DNA of 64,000 nucleotides. Origin: Methanobacterium sp. (lineage in GTDB: Archaea > Methanobacteriota > Methanobacteria > Methanobacteriales > Methanobacteriaceae). A model generated the notes under the pieces. The model was not told the DNA's origin. It did no database searches and worked only from the letters and a program-made list of their open reading frames with translations. The stretch covers positions 1 to 64,000 of the forward strand of contig JADFDH010000005.1 in assembly GCA_018263005.1 (NCBI GenBank). The letters are read 5' to 3'. Each line of letters begins with the position of its first letter. Positions within the stretch are counted from its first letter, which is position 1. Made by a program: the position numbers and the translations under genes. This document shows, one piece after another, positions 1 through 8,908 of the stretch.

Positions 1-1
1 A

Positions 2-226
2 TCACTTTCCACAATCACCATCAACATAGGAAAATCAGGAGTAAAAGAGAGCGTCATAGAAGAAATAAAAAGACAGCTCAAAGCTCGAGAAGTAGTTAAG
101 ATCAGGTTTTCTAAAGCAATATCCATAGATAAGAAGAAAAATATTGATAATATAATGGAAAAAACCAATTCTAAACTAATTGATCTTAGAGGTAATGTTG
201 CAGTAATATTTAAGAAAAAAAGATAA
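2..226 (+). CDS. YhbY/CRM-domain RNA-binding protein (5' truncated)
   Basis: The window opens inside this gene; the reading frame is open from the first bases to a TAA at 224-226, about 74 residues. It contains the motif INIGKSGVKESVIEEIKRQL followed by a basic patch (KVVKIRF-like) and ends in a run of lysines. This is the C-terminal part of the small CRM/YhbY fold that binds pre-50S ribosomal RNA. It sits 15 bases before the S19e gene, consistent with a ribosome-biogenesis operon. The N-terminal start is outside the window. Family assignment rests on the GKSGV...RQLK...V(K/R)I.F pattern, which is characteristic but short. Confidence 0.85.
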   Translation, partial: SLSTITINIGKSGVKESVIEEIKRQLKAREVVKIRFSKAISIDKKKNIDNIMEKTNSKLIDLRGNVAVIFKKKR

Positions 227-241
227 TATTGGAGGATAAAT

Positions 242-679
242 ATGACCACAATTTATGATGTACCTGCAGATATGCTAATAAACGAACTTGCAAAGGAATT
301 AGAGACAAATAAAAAAATAGATCAGCCGGAATGGGCACAGTTTGTAAAAACAGGTGTTCACAAAGAGAGAAGACCAGAAAACCCCGACTGGTGGTATGTG
401 CGATGCGCATCCATACTCAGAAGAGTTTACATAGATGGTCCTGTCGGAATTAACAGCCTCAAAACATATTACGGTGGAAAAAAAGATAGAGGATCCAACC
501 CAGAGAAATTCAAACCAGGCAGTGGAGCGGTTATAAGAGGAGCACTACATCAACTGGAAGCAGCTGGTTATATAGAAAAGATAGGGGAAGGTAGGCAGGT
601 AACTTCCCAGGGAAGATCATTCCTGGATAAAACATCTCATCAGTTAAAAAAAGACATTCCAGAACTAGCTAAATACTAA
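242..679 (+). CDS. rps19e: 30S ribosomal protein S19e
   Basis: A 145-residue protein of normal length for the archaeal/eukaryotic S19e family, a small-subunit protein absent from bacteria. The [12 protein letters not shown] segment and the glycine-rich stretch around [13 protein letters not shown] are family hallmarks, followed by the winged-helix-like C-terminal part ([15 protein letters not shown]). An ATTGGAGGATAA site lies just before the ATG. It is the second gene of a translation operon and is followed after 13 bases by the PDCD5-like gene, the usual order in Methanobacteriales. Confidence 0.97.
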   Translation: MTTIYDVPADMLINELAKELETNKKIDQPEWAQFVKTGVHKERRPENPDWWYVRCASILRRVYIDGPVGINSLKTYYGGKKDRGSNPEKFKPGSGAVIRGALHQLEAAGYIEKIGEGRQVTSQGRSFLDKTSHQLKKDIPELAKY

Positions 680-692
680 GCGGAGGTTATAC

Positions 693-1043
693 ATGAGCGA
701 TATTGAGGAGTTACGTCGTAAAAGATTAGAGGAATTACAACAGCAAGCTGCTCAACAAGCTGCTCAGCAACAATCACCTGATGCTGCAGAACAAGAAAGA
801 ATGCGCCGTGAAATGGAAGCGCAGAAAAAGCAGGCTATGATGCAAATACTTACCCCCGAAGCCCGGAGCAGGTTAGCCAACCTACGCCTGACTAAACCTG
901 AATTTGTAGATCAGATAGAACTTCAACTAATACAACTGGCACAAATGGGAAGGGTTAAGTCTAAAATAACGGATGAACAGCTTAAAGTGCTATTAAAAAA
1001 GTTAGCCGGCCAGAAAAGAGAGATAAATATCACATATAGGTAG
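693..1043 (+). CDS. PDCD5-family DNA-binding protein
   Basis: A 116-residue protein with a Gln/Ala-rich N-terminal helix (residues 7-35), then a compact three-helix domain containing ILTPEARSRLANLRLTKPE and a C-terminal KREINITYR tail. These are the signatures of the archaeal homologues of eukaryotic PDCD5 (the family of M. thermautotrophicus MTH1615), reported as DNA-binding proteins of unclear physiological role. A CGGAGGT ribosome-binding site precedes the ATG. The position next to S19e is conserved in Methanobacteriales, which suggests a nucleic-acid or translation role rather than a chromatin one; that last point is inference. Confidence 0.93.
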   Translation: MSDIEELRRKRLEELQQQAAQQAAQQQSPDAAEQERMRREMEAQKKQAMMQILTPEARSRLANLRLTKPEFVDQIELQLIQLAQMGRVKSKITDEQLKVLLKKLAGQKREINITYR

Positions 1044-1081
1044 AACCATCACATTCAGCTACTTGATAGAGTAAATTGAAA

Positions 1082-1678
1082 ATGAAAGCAGGTGTACTAT
1101 ACAGTGGGGGAAAAGATAGCTCCCTGATGGCAGTGATTCTAAAGAATTTGGGATTTCAGGTGGAACTGATGACAGTAAACTTTGGAATGTTTCCTTCCTG
1201 GAAACCAGCAGCAGATTCTGCTTCTAGTTTAGGATTCACCCACCAGATCTTCGAAACACCTGATAAAATACTTAAACAAGCTGTGGAAATGATTCTAAAT
1301 GATGGTTATCCTAACAATGGACTGAACCACATCCACAGGCAGGTACTGCACCTGGCAGCTTCAAATTATCCATTAATCGCTGATGGTACTAGAAGGGATG
1401 ACCGGATACCTAAACTTACTTTAAATGAAATTAAAAGTTTGGAAGATTCAAAAAATGTAGAATACCTGAATTTAGCTGGTTTTGGTCATAAAACAATAGA
1501 TAAATTATCTAAAAAGCTTTTTAAGGTAAAAAAAGAGTTAACAAATATTAATAATAATTCTGACTATGAAATAGAAATAAGATACCTCTTGGATCAGTTG
1601 GGAGGAGACGGAACTGCCTCTCAGATATTCCCGGAACACGTACAATCAAGAGTAATAGGATGGAGAGAAAATGAGTAG
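1082..1678 (+). CDS. PP-loop ATPase-like protein in ribosomal operon
   Basis: About 198 residues beginning with an adenine-nucleotide alpha-hydrolase PP-loop: [15 protein letters not shown] near the N terminus (SGGKDS binds the ATP pyrophosphate). The rest ([17 protein letters not shown]) fits the HUP fold used by tRNA-thiolating, amidating and QueC-type enzymes, but no Cys-rich catalytic loop is visible, so the substrate is unknown. An ATG is chosen at 1082; a TTG two codons upstream at 1076 is possible and neither has a strong Shine-Dalgarno. The last 8 bases overlap the L39e gene, so the two are translationally coupled. A role in modifying tRNA or rRNA is plausible only from context. Confidence 0.8.
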   Translation: MKAGVLYSGGKDSSLMAVILKNLGFQVELMTVNFGMFPSWKPAADSASSLGFTHQIFETPDKILKQAVEMILNDGYPNNGLNHIHRQVLHLAASNYPLIADGTRRDDRIPKLTLNEIKSLEDSKNVEYLNLAGFGHKTIDKLSKKLFKVKKELTNINNNSDYEIEIRYLLDQLGGDGTASQIFPEHVQSRVIGWRENE

Positions 1679-1826
1679 AAACAAACCATTAGGTAAAAAA
1701 TTAAGATTGGCTAAGGCCAATAAACAAAACAGAAGAGTGCCTCTCTGGGTGATGCTTAAAACTTCACGAAAAGTAAGAACTCACCCGAAAATGAGACAAT
1801 GGAGAAGAAATAGAATCAAGCCATAA
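1671..1826 (+). CDS. rpl39e: 50S ribosomal protein L39e
   Basis: A 51-residue, extremely basic protein, the canonical L39e length. It begins [20 protein letters not shown] and ends RRNRIKP; the [20 protein letters not shown] core matches the extended peptide that lines the exit tunnel in archaeal and eukaryotic ribosomes. Its ATG overlaps the stop of the preceding PP-loop gene (ATGAGTAG), and L31e follows after 29 bases, the conserved L39e-L31e-aIF6 order of archaea. Confidence 0.97.
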   Translation: MSRNKPLGKKLRLAKANKQNRRVPLWVMLKTSRKVRTHPKMRQWRRNRIKP

Positions 1827-1855
1827 ATTGGCCCTATCTTAAAGGAGAATTTAAC

Positions 1856-2101
1856 ATGGAAAGAGTTTACACCATACCATTACGGGATGTTAAAAAAGTA
1901 CCCCGAACCATCAGGTCCCCTAAGGCAGTGCGTCTGGTTAGAGAGTTCATGAAAAGACACATGAAATCAGAAGATATCATAATAGACGCCTCAGTAAATG
2001 AGAAAATATGGGAAAGGGGAATTCAAAAGACACCACCAAAAATAAAAGTAAAAGCAGTGAAAGATGAGGATGGTACTGTATCGGTAACCCTAGTTGAATA
2101 G
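1856..2101 (+). CDS. rpl31e: 50S ribosomal protein L31e
   Basis: An 81-residue protein starting [20 protein letters not shown] and containing [21 protein letters not shown], both strongly conserved in archaeal/eukaryotic L31e near the tunnel exit. A good AAAGGAG site lies before the ATG. It is sandwiched between L39e and aIF6, the standard archaeal arrangement. Confidence 0.97.
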   Translation: MERVYTIPLRDVKKVPRTIRSPKAVRLVREFMKRHMKSEDIIIDASVNEKIWERGIQKTPPKIKVKAVKDEDGTVSVTLVE

Positions 2102-2108
2102 GTAGGTA

Positions 2109-2786
2109 ATGATGATAAGAAGAATAAATCTGGGTGGAAATCCCAATATCGGTGTTTCAATATCCACCACCGAAAAATTGGCCATAATACCCCCTAACCT
2201 TACGCAGGATACTGTGGATTTGATAGAGGAATCTCTTGGAGTAGAAACCATAAAAACTCTTATCAGTGGCAGTAATCTGGCTGGAGCACTTTCCTGCGGA
2301 AATTCTAATGGATTAATCCTCTCCAAATACGCGTTTGACCGGGAAATAGAAGCCATCCGATCCATGGGTCTGGATGCAGAGAGGATGCCCGATAGGTTAA
2401 CAGCAGTGGGAAACATAATACTGGCCAATGATCATGGGGCGATAGTGAATCCTCTTATTTCAGATGAATCAGTGGAATTAATAACTCAGATTTTAAATGT
2501 GGAAGTTGTAAAAGGGAGTATAGCAGAATTTAAGATCACAGGGGCTGTAGCAGTAGCCACCAATAAGGGGGTGCTCTTACATCCTTCCGCAAGCCAGGAA
2601 GATATCAAAATGGTGGAAAAAATACTTAAAGTCCCGGCGGATGTAGGAACAGTTAACAATGGCACTGCATTGGTTGGAGCTTGCGCCGTAGCCACTTCAA
2701 AGGGAGTTCTAGTAAGTTTAAAAACCACCGGTCCTGAACTGGCAAGAATTGAAGAAACATTTGGTTTTCTCGAGGGATTATTATGA
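2109..2786 (+). CDS. eif6: Translation initiation factor 6 (aIF6)
   Basis: A 225-residue member of the aIF6/eIF6 family, a ring of five pseudo-repeats that binds the 50S subunit and blocks premature joining with 30S. The repeated motifs GNPNIGVSISTTEKLAIIPP, VGNIILANDHGAIVNPLIS, TGAVAVATNKGVLLHP and GACAVATSKGVLV mark successive repeats. A second in-frame ATG follows at 2112, so the exact start could be one codon later. The 3' end overlaps the LX start (ATTATGA), indicating translational coupling within the ribosomal operon. Confidence 0.97.
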   Translation: MMIRRINLGGNPNIGVSISTTEKLAIIPPNLTQDTVDLIEESLGVETIKTLISGSNLAGALSCGNSNGLILSKYAFDREIEAIRSMGLDAERMPDRLTAVGNIILANDHGAIVNPLISDESVELITQILNVEVVKGSIAEFKITGAVAVATNKGVLLHPSASQEDIKMVEKILKVPADVGTVNNGTALVGACAVATSKGVLVSLKTTGPELARIEETFGFLEGLL

Positions 2787-3013
2787 AAACAAAGATATTT
2801 AGAATTCAGGGTAAATTCATGATGGGTAATAGTTTAAAACCCTTCACCAAAGAATTAAAAGCGATCGATGAAGAAGAAATAAAAGAAAAAATATATTCCG
2901 AATTTGGAAGCAAGCACCATATCAAAAGAAACAAAATTAAGATCGAGGAAATCGCAGAAATTAACGAAGATGAAGTCCAGGATCCTATAATTAAAGCATT
3001 AATCCAGGAGTGA
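2783..3013 (+). CDS. rplX: 50S ribosomal protein L18a/LX
   Basis: A 76-residue single-domain LX protein, the short archaeal counterpart of eukaryotic L18a. It shows the FRIQGKFMMGNSLKPFTKEL segment and the SEFGSKHHIKRNKIKIEEI motif typical of the family. Four bases of overlap with aIF6 place it firmly in the same transcript. Prefoldin alpha follows after four bases. Confidence 0.95.
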   Translation: MKTKIFRIQGKFMMGNSLKPFTKELKAIDEEEIKEKIYSEFGSKHHIKRNKIKIEEIAEINEDEVQDPIIKALIQE

Positions 3014-3017
3014 TTAT

Positions 3018-3452
3018 ATGGATGATAGAGAGAGGCTTAATGGCTTAGTAAATGAGCTTAACATGTACCAAAGCCAGGCCGACATGCTTAACCAGCAGAT
3101 GGAAACTGTGAAGGCTAACATCGCTGATCTTTCCATTGCAGAGGAAACATTACAAACCATTAAAGATAAAAAAGACACTGAAACACTGGTTCCCATAGGT
3201 GCCGGATCATTCATCATCACCGAGATTACCAACACTGACGAAGTAATAGTTGGATTAGGTGCTGGTGCAGCGGTAAAGAAGAAAATAGGCGATGCAGAAG
3301 AAAGTATAAAAGAACAGAAAAAAGAAATGGATGCAGTTCTAAATAAAATAATGGGTGAACTTAATAAACTCACCGAATTAATCGTTACTAAAACACCAGA
3401 AGCAGAAGCACTCATCCAGAAACTAGAAGGAACTGGAAGTCAAATACAATAA
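3018..3452 (+). CDS. pfdA: Prefoldin subunit alpha
   Basis: A 144-residue prefoldin alpha subunit, part of the hexameric jellyfish-like chaperone that hands unfolded proteins to the thermosome. Two long coiled-coil helices (about residues 3-45 and 95-140) flank the central beta-hairpin region LVPIGAGSFIITEI...VIVGLGAGAAVKK, the alpha-class signature. An AGGAGTGATT site precedes the ATG. The position between LX and ftsY is the conserved archaeal arrangement. Confidence 0.95.
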   Translation: MDDRERLNGLVNELNMYQSQADMLNQQMETVKANIADLSIAEETLQTIKDKKDTETLVPIGAGSFIITEITNTDEVIVGLGAGAAVKKKIGDAEESIKEQKKEMDAVLNKIMGELNKLTELIVTKTPEAEALIQKLEGTGSQIQ

Positions 3453-3457
3453 ACCCT

Positions 3458-3475
3458 AACTATTTTTTTTAGTCT
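3458..3475 (+). terminator. T-run between pfdA and ftsY
   Basis: A run of eight T residues (CTATTTTTTTTAG) directly after the prefoldin stop. Archaeal termination often uses such T-tracts. Because ftsY follows within 40 bases with its own ribosome-binding site, the run may only attenuate transcription. Confidence 0.35.
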
Positions 3476-3498
3476 TTTAAATTAAAGGAGTGAATTTC

Positions 3499-4698
3499 TT
3501 GTTTGAATCCCTTAAAAAGAAATTCTCTGGTACAATCGGTAAAATCACCGATAAAATATCTAAAGAGGAAGAAGAAGCTTTAGAGAAAGAATCTTCAGCT
3601 GGAGAAGAATCTGATAAAAATGGATCTCAGAAGGTTCTAGAAACCGAAGAAGAGAAAAAAGATAAAAAAAGCATACCTGAAAAGGATAGGACAAGAATCC
3701 AAAAACCAGTTAAAAAATCTAAGCCAGATACCAGAGATAAAGACGAATCTAATAATAAGGAGCAGGAAAAAGTACTAAAAACCGAAGATAATGAACCATC
3801 TCAAGAAGAGAAATCCGGTTTATTTTCCTTCGTCCGCCATAAAACCATATCCGAAAATGATGTGGATGATATCCTGTTTGAACTAGAATTATCACTTTTA
3901 GAGGGAGATGTAGCTTTAGAAGTAGCTGAGGGCATCATTAACTCAGTGAAGGAAGATCTTGTAGGGCGGAAAATTAAAAGACGCAGTGATGTCGCAGAAT
4001 TTACTAAGGAAGCCCTTAAAAAGGCGATATCAGAAATATTAGATGTGGATAGTCAGGATATAGAACAATTAATAGCTTTAAAGAAAAAACAGGGCGAACC
4101 CCTTAAGATAATGTTCGTAGGTATAAACGGTACCGGAAAAACAACCACCATTGCCAAAGTAGCAACTTACTATATGGATAAGGGATACGAACCTGTAATA
4201 GCTGCATCTGATACATTCCGAGCAGGAGCTATTGAACAGTTAACCTATCACGCCGATAAAATCGGTGTTAAAATGATCAAGCATAAAAAAGGTGCTGATC
4301 CAGCTGCTGTGGCCTTTGATGCTGTGGAACATGCCAAGGCACAGGGAAAAGATCTGGTGCTGGTGGACACTGCTGGGAGAATGCAAACCAATATCAACCT
4401 TATGGATGAAATGAAAAAGATAAAACGGGTTATAAACCCCGATATTATATTATTTGTAGGTGATGCACTAACCGGTAATGATGCAGTGGAACAGGCCCGT
4501 AAATTTGATGATGCTGTTGGTGTAGATGGAATTGTACTCACTAAAGCCGATGCAGATGCTAAAGGAGGAGCTGCACTTTCCATCGGTCATGTAATAAATA
4601 AACCGATATTATTTTTAGGTACCGGCCAATCATATTCTGATATAATGCTGTTTAAACCAGATTGGATGGTAGAACAGGTCTTCGGGGAAACAAAATAA
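3499..4698 (+). CDS. ftsY: Signal recognition particle receptor FtsY
   Basis: SRP receptor GTPase that docks SRP54-ribosome complexes at the membrane. About 399 residues: a highly charged Lys/Glu-rich A region (to about residue 110), a helical N domain, then the G domain with [10 protein letters not shown] (G1, about 208), DTFRAGA (G2), DTAGRMQ (G3), [10 protein letters not shown] (G4) and GTGQSYSD near the end. A TTG at 3499 is preferred because GGAG at 3487-3490 stands 8 bases upstream; a GTG at 3490 would overlap that site. No transmembrane segment is present, as usual for archaeal FtsY. It is the last gene of the operon and converges on a methyltransferase. Confidence 0.96.
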   Translation: MFESLKKKFSGTIGKITDKISKEEEEALEKESSAGEESDKNGSQKVLETEEEKKDKKSIPEKDRTRIQKPVKKSKPDTRDKDESNNKEQEKVLKTEDNEPSQEEKSGLFSFVRHKTISENDVDDILFELELSLLEGDVALEVAEGIINSVKEDLVGRKIKRRSDVAEFTKEALKKAISEILDVDSQDIEQLIALKKKQGEPLKIMFVGINGTGKTTTIAKVATYYMDKGYEPVIAASDTFRAGAIEQLTYHADKIGVKMIKHKKGADPAAVAFDAVEHAKAQGKDLVLVDTAGRMQTNINLMDEMKKIKRVINPDIILFVGDALTGNDAVEQARKFDDAVGVDGIVLTKADADAKGGAALSIGHVINKPILFLGTGQSYSDIMLFKPDWMVEQVFGETK

Positions 4699-4708
4699 TC
4701 TCTTAGGC

Positions 4709-5398
4709 CTATTTAATACCGCCGAAAACCGCTCCATTGATGTATTTCCAAGTCACATCTACATTTTTAAACCCTACCTCACGCAGCCAGTCCACATGTT
4801 TTATTAATGGGGCTGGATAATCTTCTTCATAATATGTTGGTAGCCATTTTTCTTCAATTTCTTTATTGGAAATAGTTTTTCGCATGAAATCTTTCCATTG
4901 CTTCATATTAACGTTTTCCAGATATTCGCTGGAGGCAAGTATATTATCTGCATTATAAAAAGCCCCTCCCTCTTTAAGTGAATCATATATTTTATGGTAG
5001 ATGGATATTTTCTCCTGATCCGTTTGTAAATGGTGAAGGGCCAGGGAGGATATGATCAGGTCATAATCAGCACCAAAAGGAATTTCACGTAGATCTCCCA
5101 GAAGATATTTAATATCATTATATTTAGACAGTTTAAACTTGGTAATATTGATCATTTGTTCAGCTAGATCAATACAGGTAATTTTTGCATGAGAATACCT
5201 TTTTTTTACAGCACTTGTTATGTTTCCAGTACCACATCCTAAATCTAGAACTTCAATGGTTTTAGAATCCTCAAATGGAATGCTGTTTATTAATGATTCA
5301 ATCATTTCATTATATTTGGGGATTAATTTTAATATAAGTTCATCATATTCTTTGGCTTCTTCTTCAAAGTGGTCCTTTACATTTTTTAGTGTTTTCAA
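4709..5398 (-). CDS. Class I SAM-dependent methyltransferase
   Basis: A 229-residue methyltransferase with the glycine-rich motif I VLDLGCGTGNITSAV (about residue 50), motif II acidic loop TCIDLAEQM, and LIISSLALHHLQ at motif IV, typical of methyltransferase domain 25/11 enzymes. The substrate cannot be told from sequence. It is transcribed toward ftsY and stands alone, with a degenerate region behind it. Confidence 0.88.
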   Translation of the reverse strand: MKTLKNVKDHFEEEAKEYDELILKLIPKYNEMIESLINSIPFEDSKTIEVLDLGCGTGNITSAVKKRYSHAKITCIDLAEQMINITKFKLSKYNDIKYLLGDLREIPFGADYDLIISSLALHHLQTDQEKISIYHKIYDSLKEGGAFYNADNILASSEYLENVNMKQWKDFMRKTISNKEIEEKWLPTYYEEDYPAPLIKHVDWLREVGFKNVDVTWKYINGAVFGGIK

Positions 5399-5672
5399 TG
5401 TGATGTATCTCCTGTAAATTATTTGATATTTTTTTTATAATTATATTAGGTTCATGATTAGATATTAATTGTTAAATGTGATTTAATGAAAATAGCAGCT
5501 TGCGGAAATTAAAGTGTAATGGAAAATCAGTTATATGGGTGGTATTTGAATTTAAGGAGAAATTCCATGCTTTAACTGTTTATAATATCTTTAAGGTTGG
5601 GAAATGCGATTTAGGTAGTTTTATTTGGTTTGATGATTACGGAGGAAGGGTTAAGGAGATAATTTTGAAATC
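5399..5672. other. Non-coding AT-rich stretch
   Basis: About 270 bases between the methyltransferase start and the protease remnant. I see only short stop-riddled frames; it may be the unrecognisable 5' part of the decayed protease gene plus the methyltransferase promoter (a TTTATAATTATATTAGG tract near 5434-5450 could hold a TATA box). Confidence 0.4.
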
Positions 5673-5967
5673 ATGACTTGGCAATTATTGAAATAGAAGC
5701 TCCTGAATCTGATATTAAACTCTCAGATATAGCTCGACCAGTAATAGGTCCTGCATATTCATTTAATGGTGTTAAACTTATAAATAGTAATATTTTATGA
5801 CTATGGGGAAAACCTACCATTATCTATAATTTCCCTTCAATGATCTACCGCTACCAGATGATAGTGGTTCTCCTATAATCCAAAACAGTAAAGTGGTGGG
5901 GATTTTAGCATCTATATTCTATAATAACGCCACAGGCATAGCAGTGAGCATTGAAATGTTCAGATAG
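5673..5967 (+). pseudogene. Decayed trypsin-like serine protease
   Basis: No intact frame is present, but two successive frames give protease-like segments. Bases from about 5680 read LAIIEIEAPESDIKLSDIARPVIGP before a TGA near 5800, resembling the region after the catalytic Asp (D-x-A-I-I-E). From 5833 a second frame reads PFNDLPLPDDSGSPIIQNSK then VVGI and a stop at 5965-5967; D-SGSP plus VVGI is the active-site serine neighbourhood of chymotrypsin-fold proteases (GDSGSP), with Gly replaced by Asp. A frameshift, an internal stop and loss of the N terminus indicate decay. The family call is moderate. Confidence 0.5.
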
Positions 5968-6132
5968 GAATTAAATAACGGAGATTATCATGGGGATAAT
6001 TTTATTTGGATCATACTAAGAGTGATTTATTTCACAAAAAAAATTAAATAAGATAATTTTTGTGATAATTGGATATATTTAAATATGTTATGAGGAGTAA
6101 AATATAATATTCATTTTAAGGAAGTGAATATT

Positions 6133-7581
6133 TTGGGCAAACGATCATACGGGAAAACAACTATAATCTTGATCATTATCGGAGCATTATCTATTCTAAC
6201 CTTTACATATTCATTCTATGGGGGAAATCAAAATGTAACATACCAGCAATTTCCCCATATTCAGTCCTCAGACAGAATTCTAATATTTTCACCACATCCA
6301 GATGATGAATCACTGGCTAACTCTGGACTAATCAGAGCAGCTTTAGAAGCTAATGCTACTGTAATGGTTGTTATGATGACTAATGGAGACGCTACCCCAA
6401 TAAACATGACTGATTACGCTAAAAAAAATAATATTACCAATTTCAACGGCACTATAGGCGACTACAGGCGGCTTGAAACGATAGAAGCTATGAAGAATCT
6501 GGGTTTAAATCAGAGTAAAATCATATTTCTAGGTTATCCCGATGGTGCTCTTAAATATCTTTTCGGAAGTAACTGGGACTATAATAACCTTTATAAAGGA
6601 TCTGAAAATTCCAGTAATAACTACGACCATTCTCCCTACAATTTTTCATATGAGAAGAACGCCGCTTACTGCGGTGCCAATGTGGATAAAAACATAGAAC
6701 AAATTATAAGGGACTATAAACCTAACAAGATATTCTATCCCGATGATGGGGATGAACATCCAGATCACGCTGCCACCACTGCATTTGTTTTATACTCAGC
6801 TATTAAAACTGGTTATACCGGGGAAACTTACACTTACCTGGTGCATAAAGGAGCATGGCCATCTCCAATATCCTATCAACCAAAATCAAGTTTAGAAGCA
6901 CCAAAAGATGTTCTTGATCTGGATGGGACGTGGTACAGGCTTAATTTAACCAGTGAAAATGAAAACATGAAAGAAAAGGCCATAGGATCTCATGCAACCC
7001 AAATATCCCTTATGAAGAACTATTTAACAGCATTTGTTCGGGTTAACGAAATTTTCGCCAATTATCCCATTATCGATGTAATTAAAGTTAATAATCCTGA
7101 TTTCGCTAAAGATGGAATGCCCTCATCATCCTTTGAGGATCTGCGGTATGATTCACAAACAACTGTATTGTTGCCTTCAACTGATCTGGCAGGGGCAGGA
7201 TTGGTATATGACGATAATTATGTATATCTGCTTCTTAAAACATCCGGAGATGTGAATAAGAATCTTATATATAGTTATCATTTAAGAATATATAACGGAA
7301 CGGAATTCAAAAGGATGGATATAAAAGTCCAGGATGGACAGGCACAATATGAAATGAAGGCTAACAATAGTGTCGGTGCTAATGAGGACATTGTTGAGGA
7401 ATTACAGAAGAATATAATGGTGGTCAAAGTTCCAGTGAAATTCTTTAAAAACGCTAATCTGATAATGATGAGCGCCGATATAAAAGATGCAAACAAAAAT
7501 AAACTTGATGATATGTCTTGGAGAGTGTTTAAATTCCCCACAGATTTCCTATCTAACTTAAAAATCTGGAATATCAGCTAA
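6133..7581 (+). CDS. Membrane-anchored PIG-L family deacetylase
   Basis: About 482 residues. One hydrophobic N-terminal segment (about residues 8-28) would anchor or export the protein. The catalytic domain has the LmbE/PIG-L zinc motif SPHPDDESLANS (residues about 54-65) and the second metal motif DEHPDHAATT (about 215), typical of N-acetylglucosaminyl deacetylases. The C-terminal ~170 residues form a beta-rich region of unknown role. A TTG at 6133 is chosen because AAGGAA at 6118-6123 gives proper spacing; a GTG at 6124 abuts that site. The likely substrate is an N-acetylated sugar at or outside the membrane; the HGSNAT-like acyltransferase gene downstream makes a surface-glycan role attractive. 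Confidence 0.88.
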   Translation: MGKRSYGKTTIILIIIGALSILTFTYSFYGGNQNVTYQQFPHIQSSDRILIFSPHPDDESLANSGLIRAALEANATVMVVMMTNGDATPINMTDYAKKNNITNFNGTIGDYRRLETIEAMKNLGLNQSKIIFLGYPDGALKYLFGSNWDYNNLYKGSENSSNNYDHSPYNFSYEKNAAYCGANVDKNIEQIIRDYKPNKIFYPDDGDEHPDHAATTAFVLYSAIKTGYTGETYTYLVHKGAWPSPISYQPKSSLEAPKDVLDLDGTWYRLNLTSENENMKEKAIGSHATQISLMKNYLTAFVRVNEIFANYPIIDVIKVNNPDFAKDGMPSSSFEDLRYDSQTTVLLPSTDLAGAGLVYDDNYVYLLLKTSGDVNKNLIYSYHLRIYNGTEFKRMDIKVQDGQAQYEMKANNSVGANEDIVEELQKNIMVVKVPVKFFKNANLIMMSADIKDANKNKLDDMSWRVFKFPTDFLSNLKIWNIS

Positions 7582-7662
7582 AATAAAAAATATTAATCAA
7601 AGGGAATTAAATTAATAAACTTAAAATTTAATTAAAATATTTTTTTTTCAAATGGTATAATC

Positions 7663-8769
7663 ATGGTCACCAAAAAGCGAGTGGTATCACTGGATGTGTT
7701 CCGAGGTCTGACTGTTGCTGCCATGATCTTTGTCAATACACTTCCAGTATCACAATATACTCCCTATTTACTAAAACATTCCGAATGGATAGGATTAACC
7801 TTCGTAGACCTGGTTTTTCCATTTTTTCTTTTCATTGTAGGTGTTTCCATGGCATATTCCTTTAAGAATAGGGCGAACCAAACATCTAAACAGCTGTGGG
7901 GCCATTTCATATATCGTGTAGTGGCGCTTTTCTGTATTGGCCTATTTTTAAACTGGATAGGTGGTGGATTGCCTCTGAGGATTCCGGGAGTGCTACAACT
8001 AATTGCCTTAGCATCTCTTTTTGCAGCTCCCCTGGCCAGGAGTAAATTTAAATATATAATCCTAACCGTAGCAGTTCTTTTGATGTTACAGAGTTTGATC
8101 CTTTTATTCGCAAGTGCGCCTGGTGTTACGGCTGGAAACTTCCAGTCTGATGGAAACATAGCTGGTTGGGTGGATGTACAAGTCTTTGGTGTGCAGCATA
8201 TTTTCAATCAGGATGTTGATCCTGGTTTTGATCCAGAAGGAATTTTAACCATCATCACAGCTACCGCTATGGTGCTTATAGGACTTATCATTGGAAAAAT
8301 TCTACAGATAAAAGGGGGTAACTGGGGAACTATTAAATTATTCTTAACTGCCGGAGCGGCAATGATATTATTGGGAGTTATAATATCCCCCCTGGTTCCC
8401 ATTATCAAACAATTATGGACCGCCAGTTTTATAATGGTCACAGCTGGCCTGGCCACTATCATACTCTCCCTTTTATACTCCTATTTGGATATTTTGGCTA
8501 AAAAGAGCATCCTCCTGGCAGCGGTCCCTCTGGGACTTAATGCATTAATCCTTTATGTATTCTCTGCTGTTATAAATACGATCATACAGAAGGTTTATTT
8601 CAATTCAGCAACAGGAGATCCTCTTAGCATATATCAGATGCTATATCAACCACTGATGGATTTATTAACACCAAATATTGGTGCTATTACCTATGCTATG
8701 ATAGTAGTTATCTTGTGGGGTATAATAGCCTATTATATGCATAAAAAAAGGATTTATATTAAGTTATAA
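7663..8769 (+). CDS. HGSNAT/NagX-like membrane acyltransferase (DUF5009-type)
   Basis: A 368-residue integral membrane protein with about ten hydrophobic segments. The N-terminal RVVSLDVFRGLTVAAMIFVN and the WIGLTFVDLVFPFFLFIVGVSM block are hallmarks of the heparan-alpha-glucosaminide N-acetyltransferase catalytic family, which transfers acetyl groups across a membrane to glucosamine. It follows a PIG-L deacetylase gene by 80 bases in the same direction, so the two could deacetylate and re-acetylate the same amino sugar. Substrate is inference. Confidence 0.85.
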   Translation: MVTKKRVVSLDVFRGLTVAAMIFVNTLPVSQYTPYLLKHSEWIGLTFVDLVFPFFLFIVGVSMAYSFKNRANQTSKQLWGHFIYRVVALFCIGLFLNWIGGGLPLRIPGVLQLIALASLFAAPLARSKFKYIILTVAVLLMLQSLILLFASAPGVTAGNFQSDGNIAGWVDVQVFGVQHIFNQDVDPGFDPEGILTIITATAMVLIGLIIGKILQIKGGNWGTIKLFLTAGAAMILLGVIISPLVPIIKQLWTASFIMVTAGLATIILSLLYSYLDILAKKSILLAAVPLGLNALILYVFSAVINTIIQKVYFNSATGDPLSIYQMLYQPLMDLLTPNIGAITYAMIVVILWGIIAYYMHKKRIYIKL

Positions 8770-8908
8770 AGCGATCGATTTTTAAATGAAGATAGAATAT
8801 AATTTTTAATTGAATATTGATACATTTTTTTAAATTAAGATAGAAATAAAATTTTTAAAATAAATAAAAAATAAATTTGAATAGTTAATTATAGGGAGGA
8901 TTACTATC

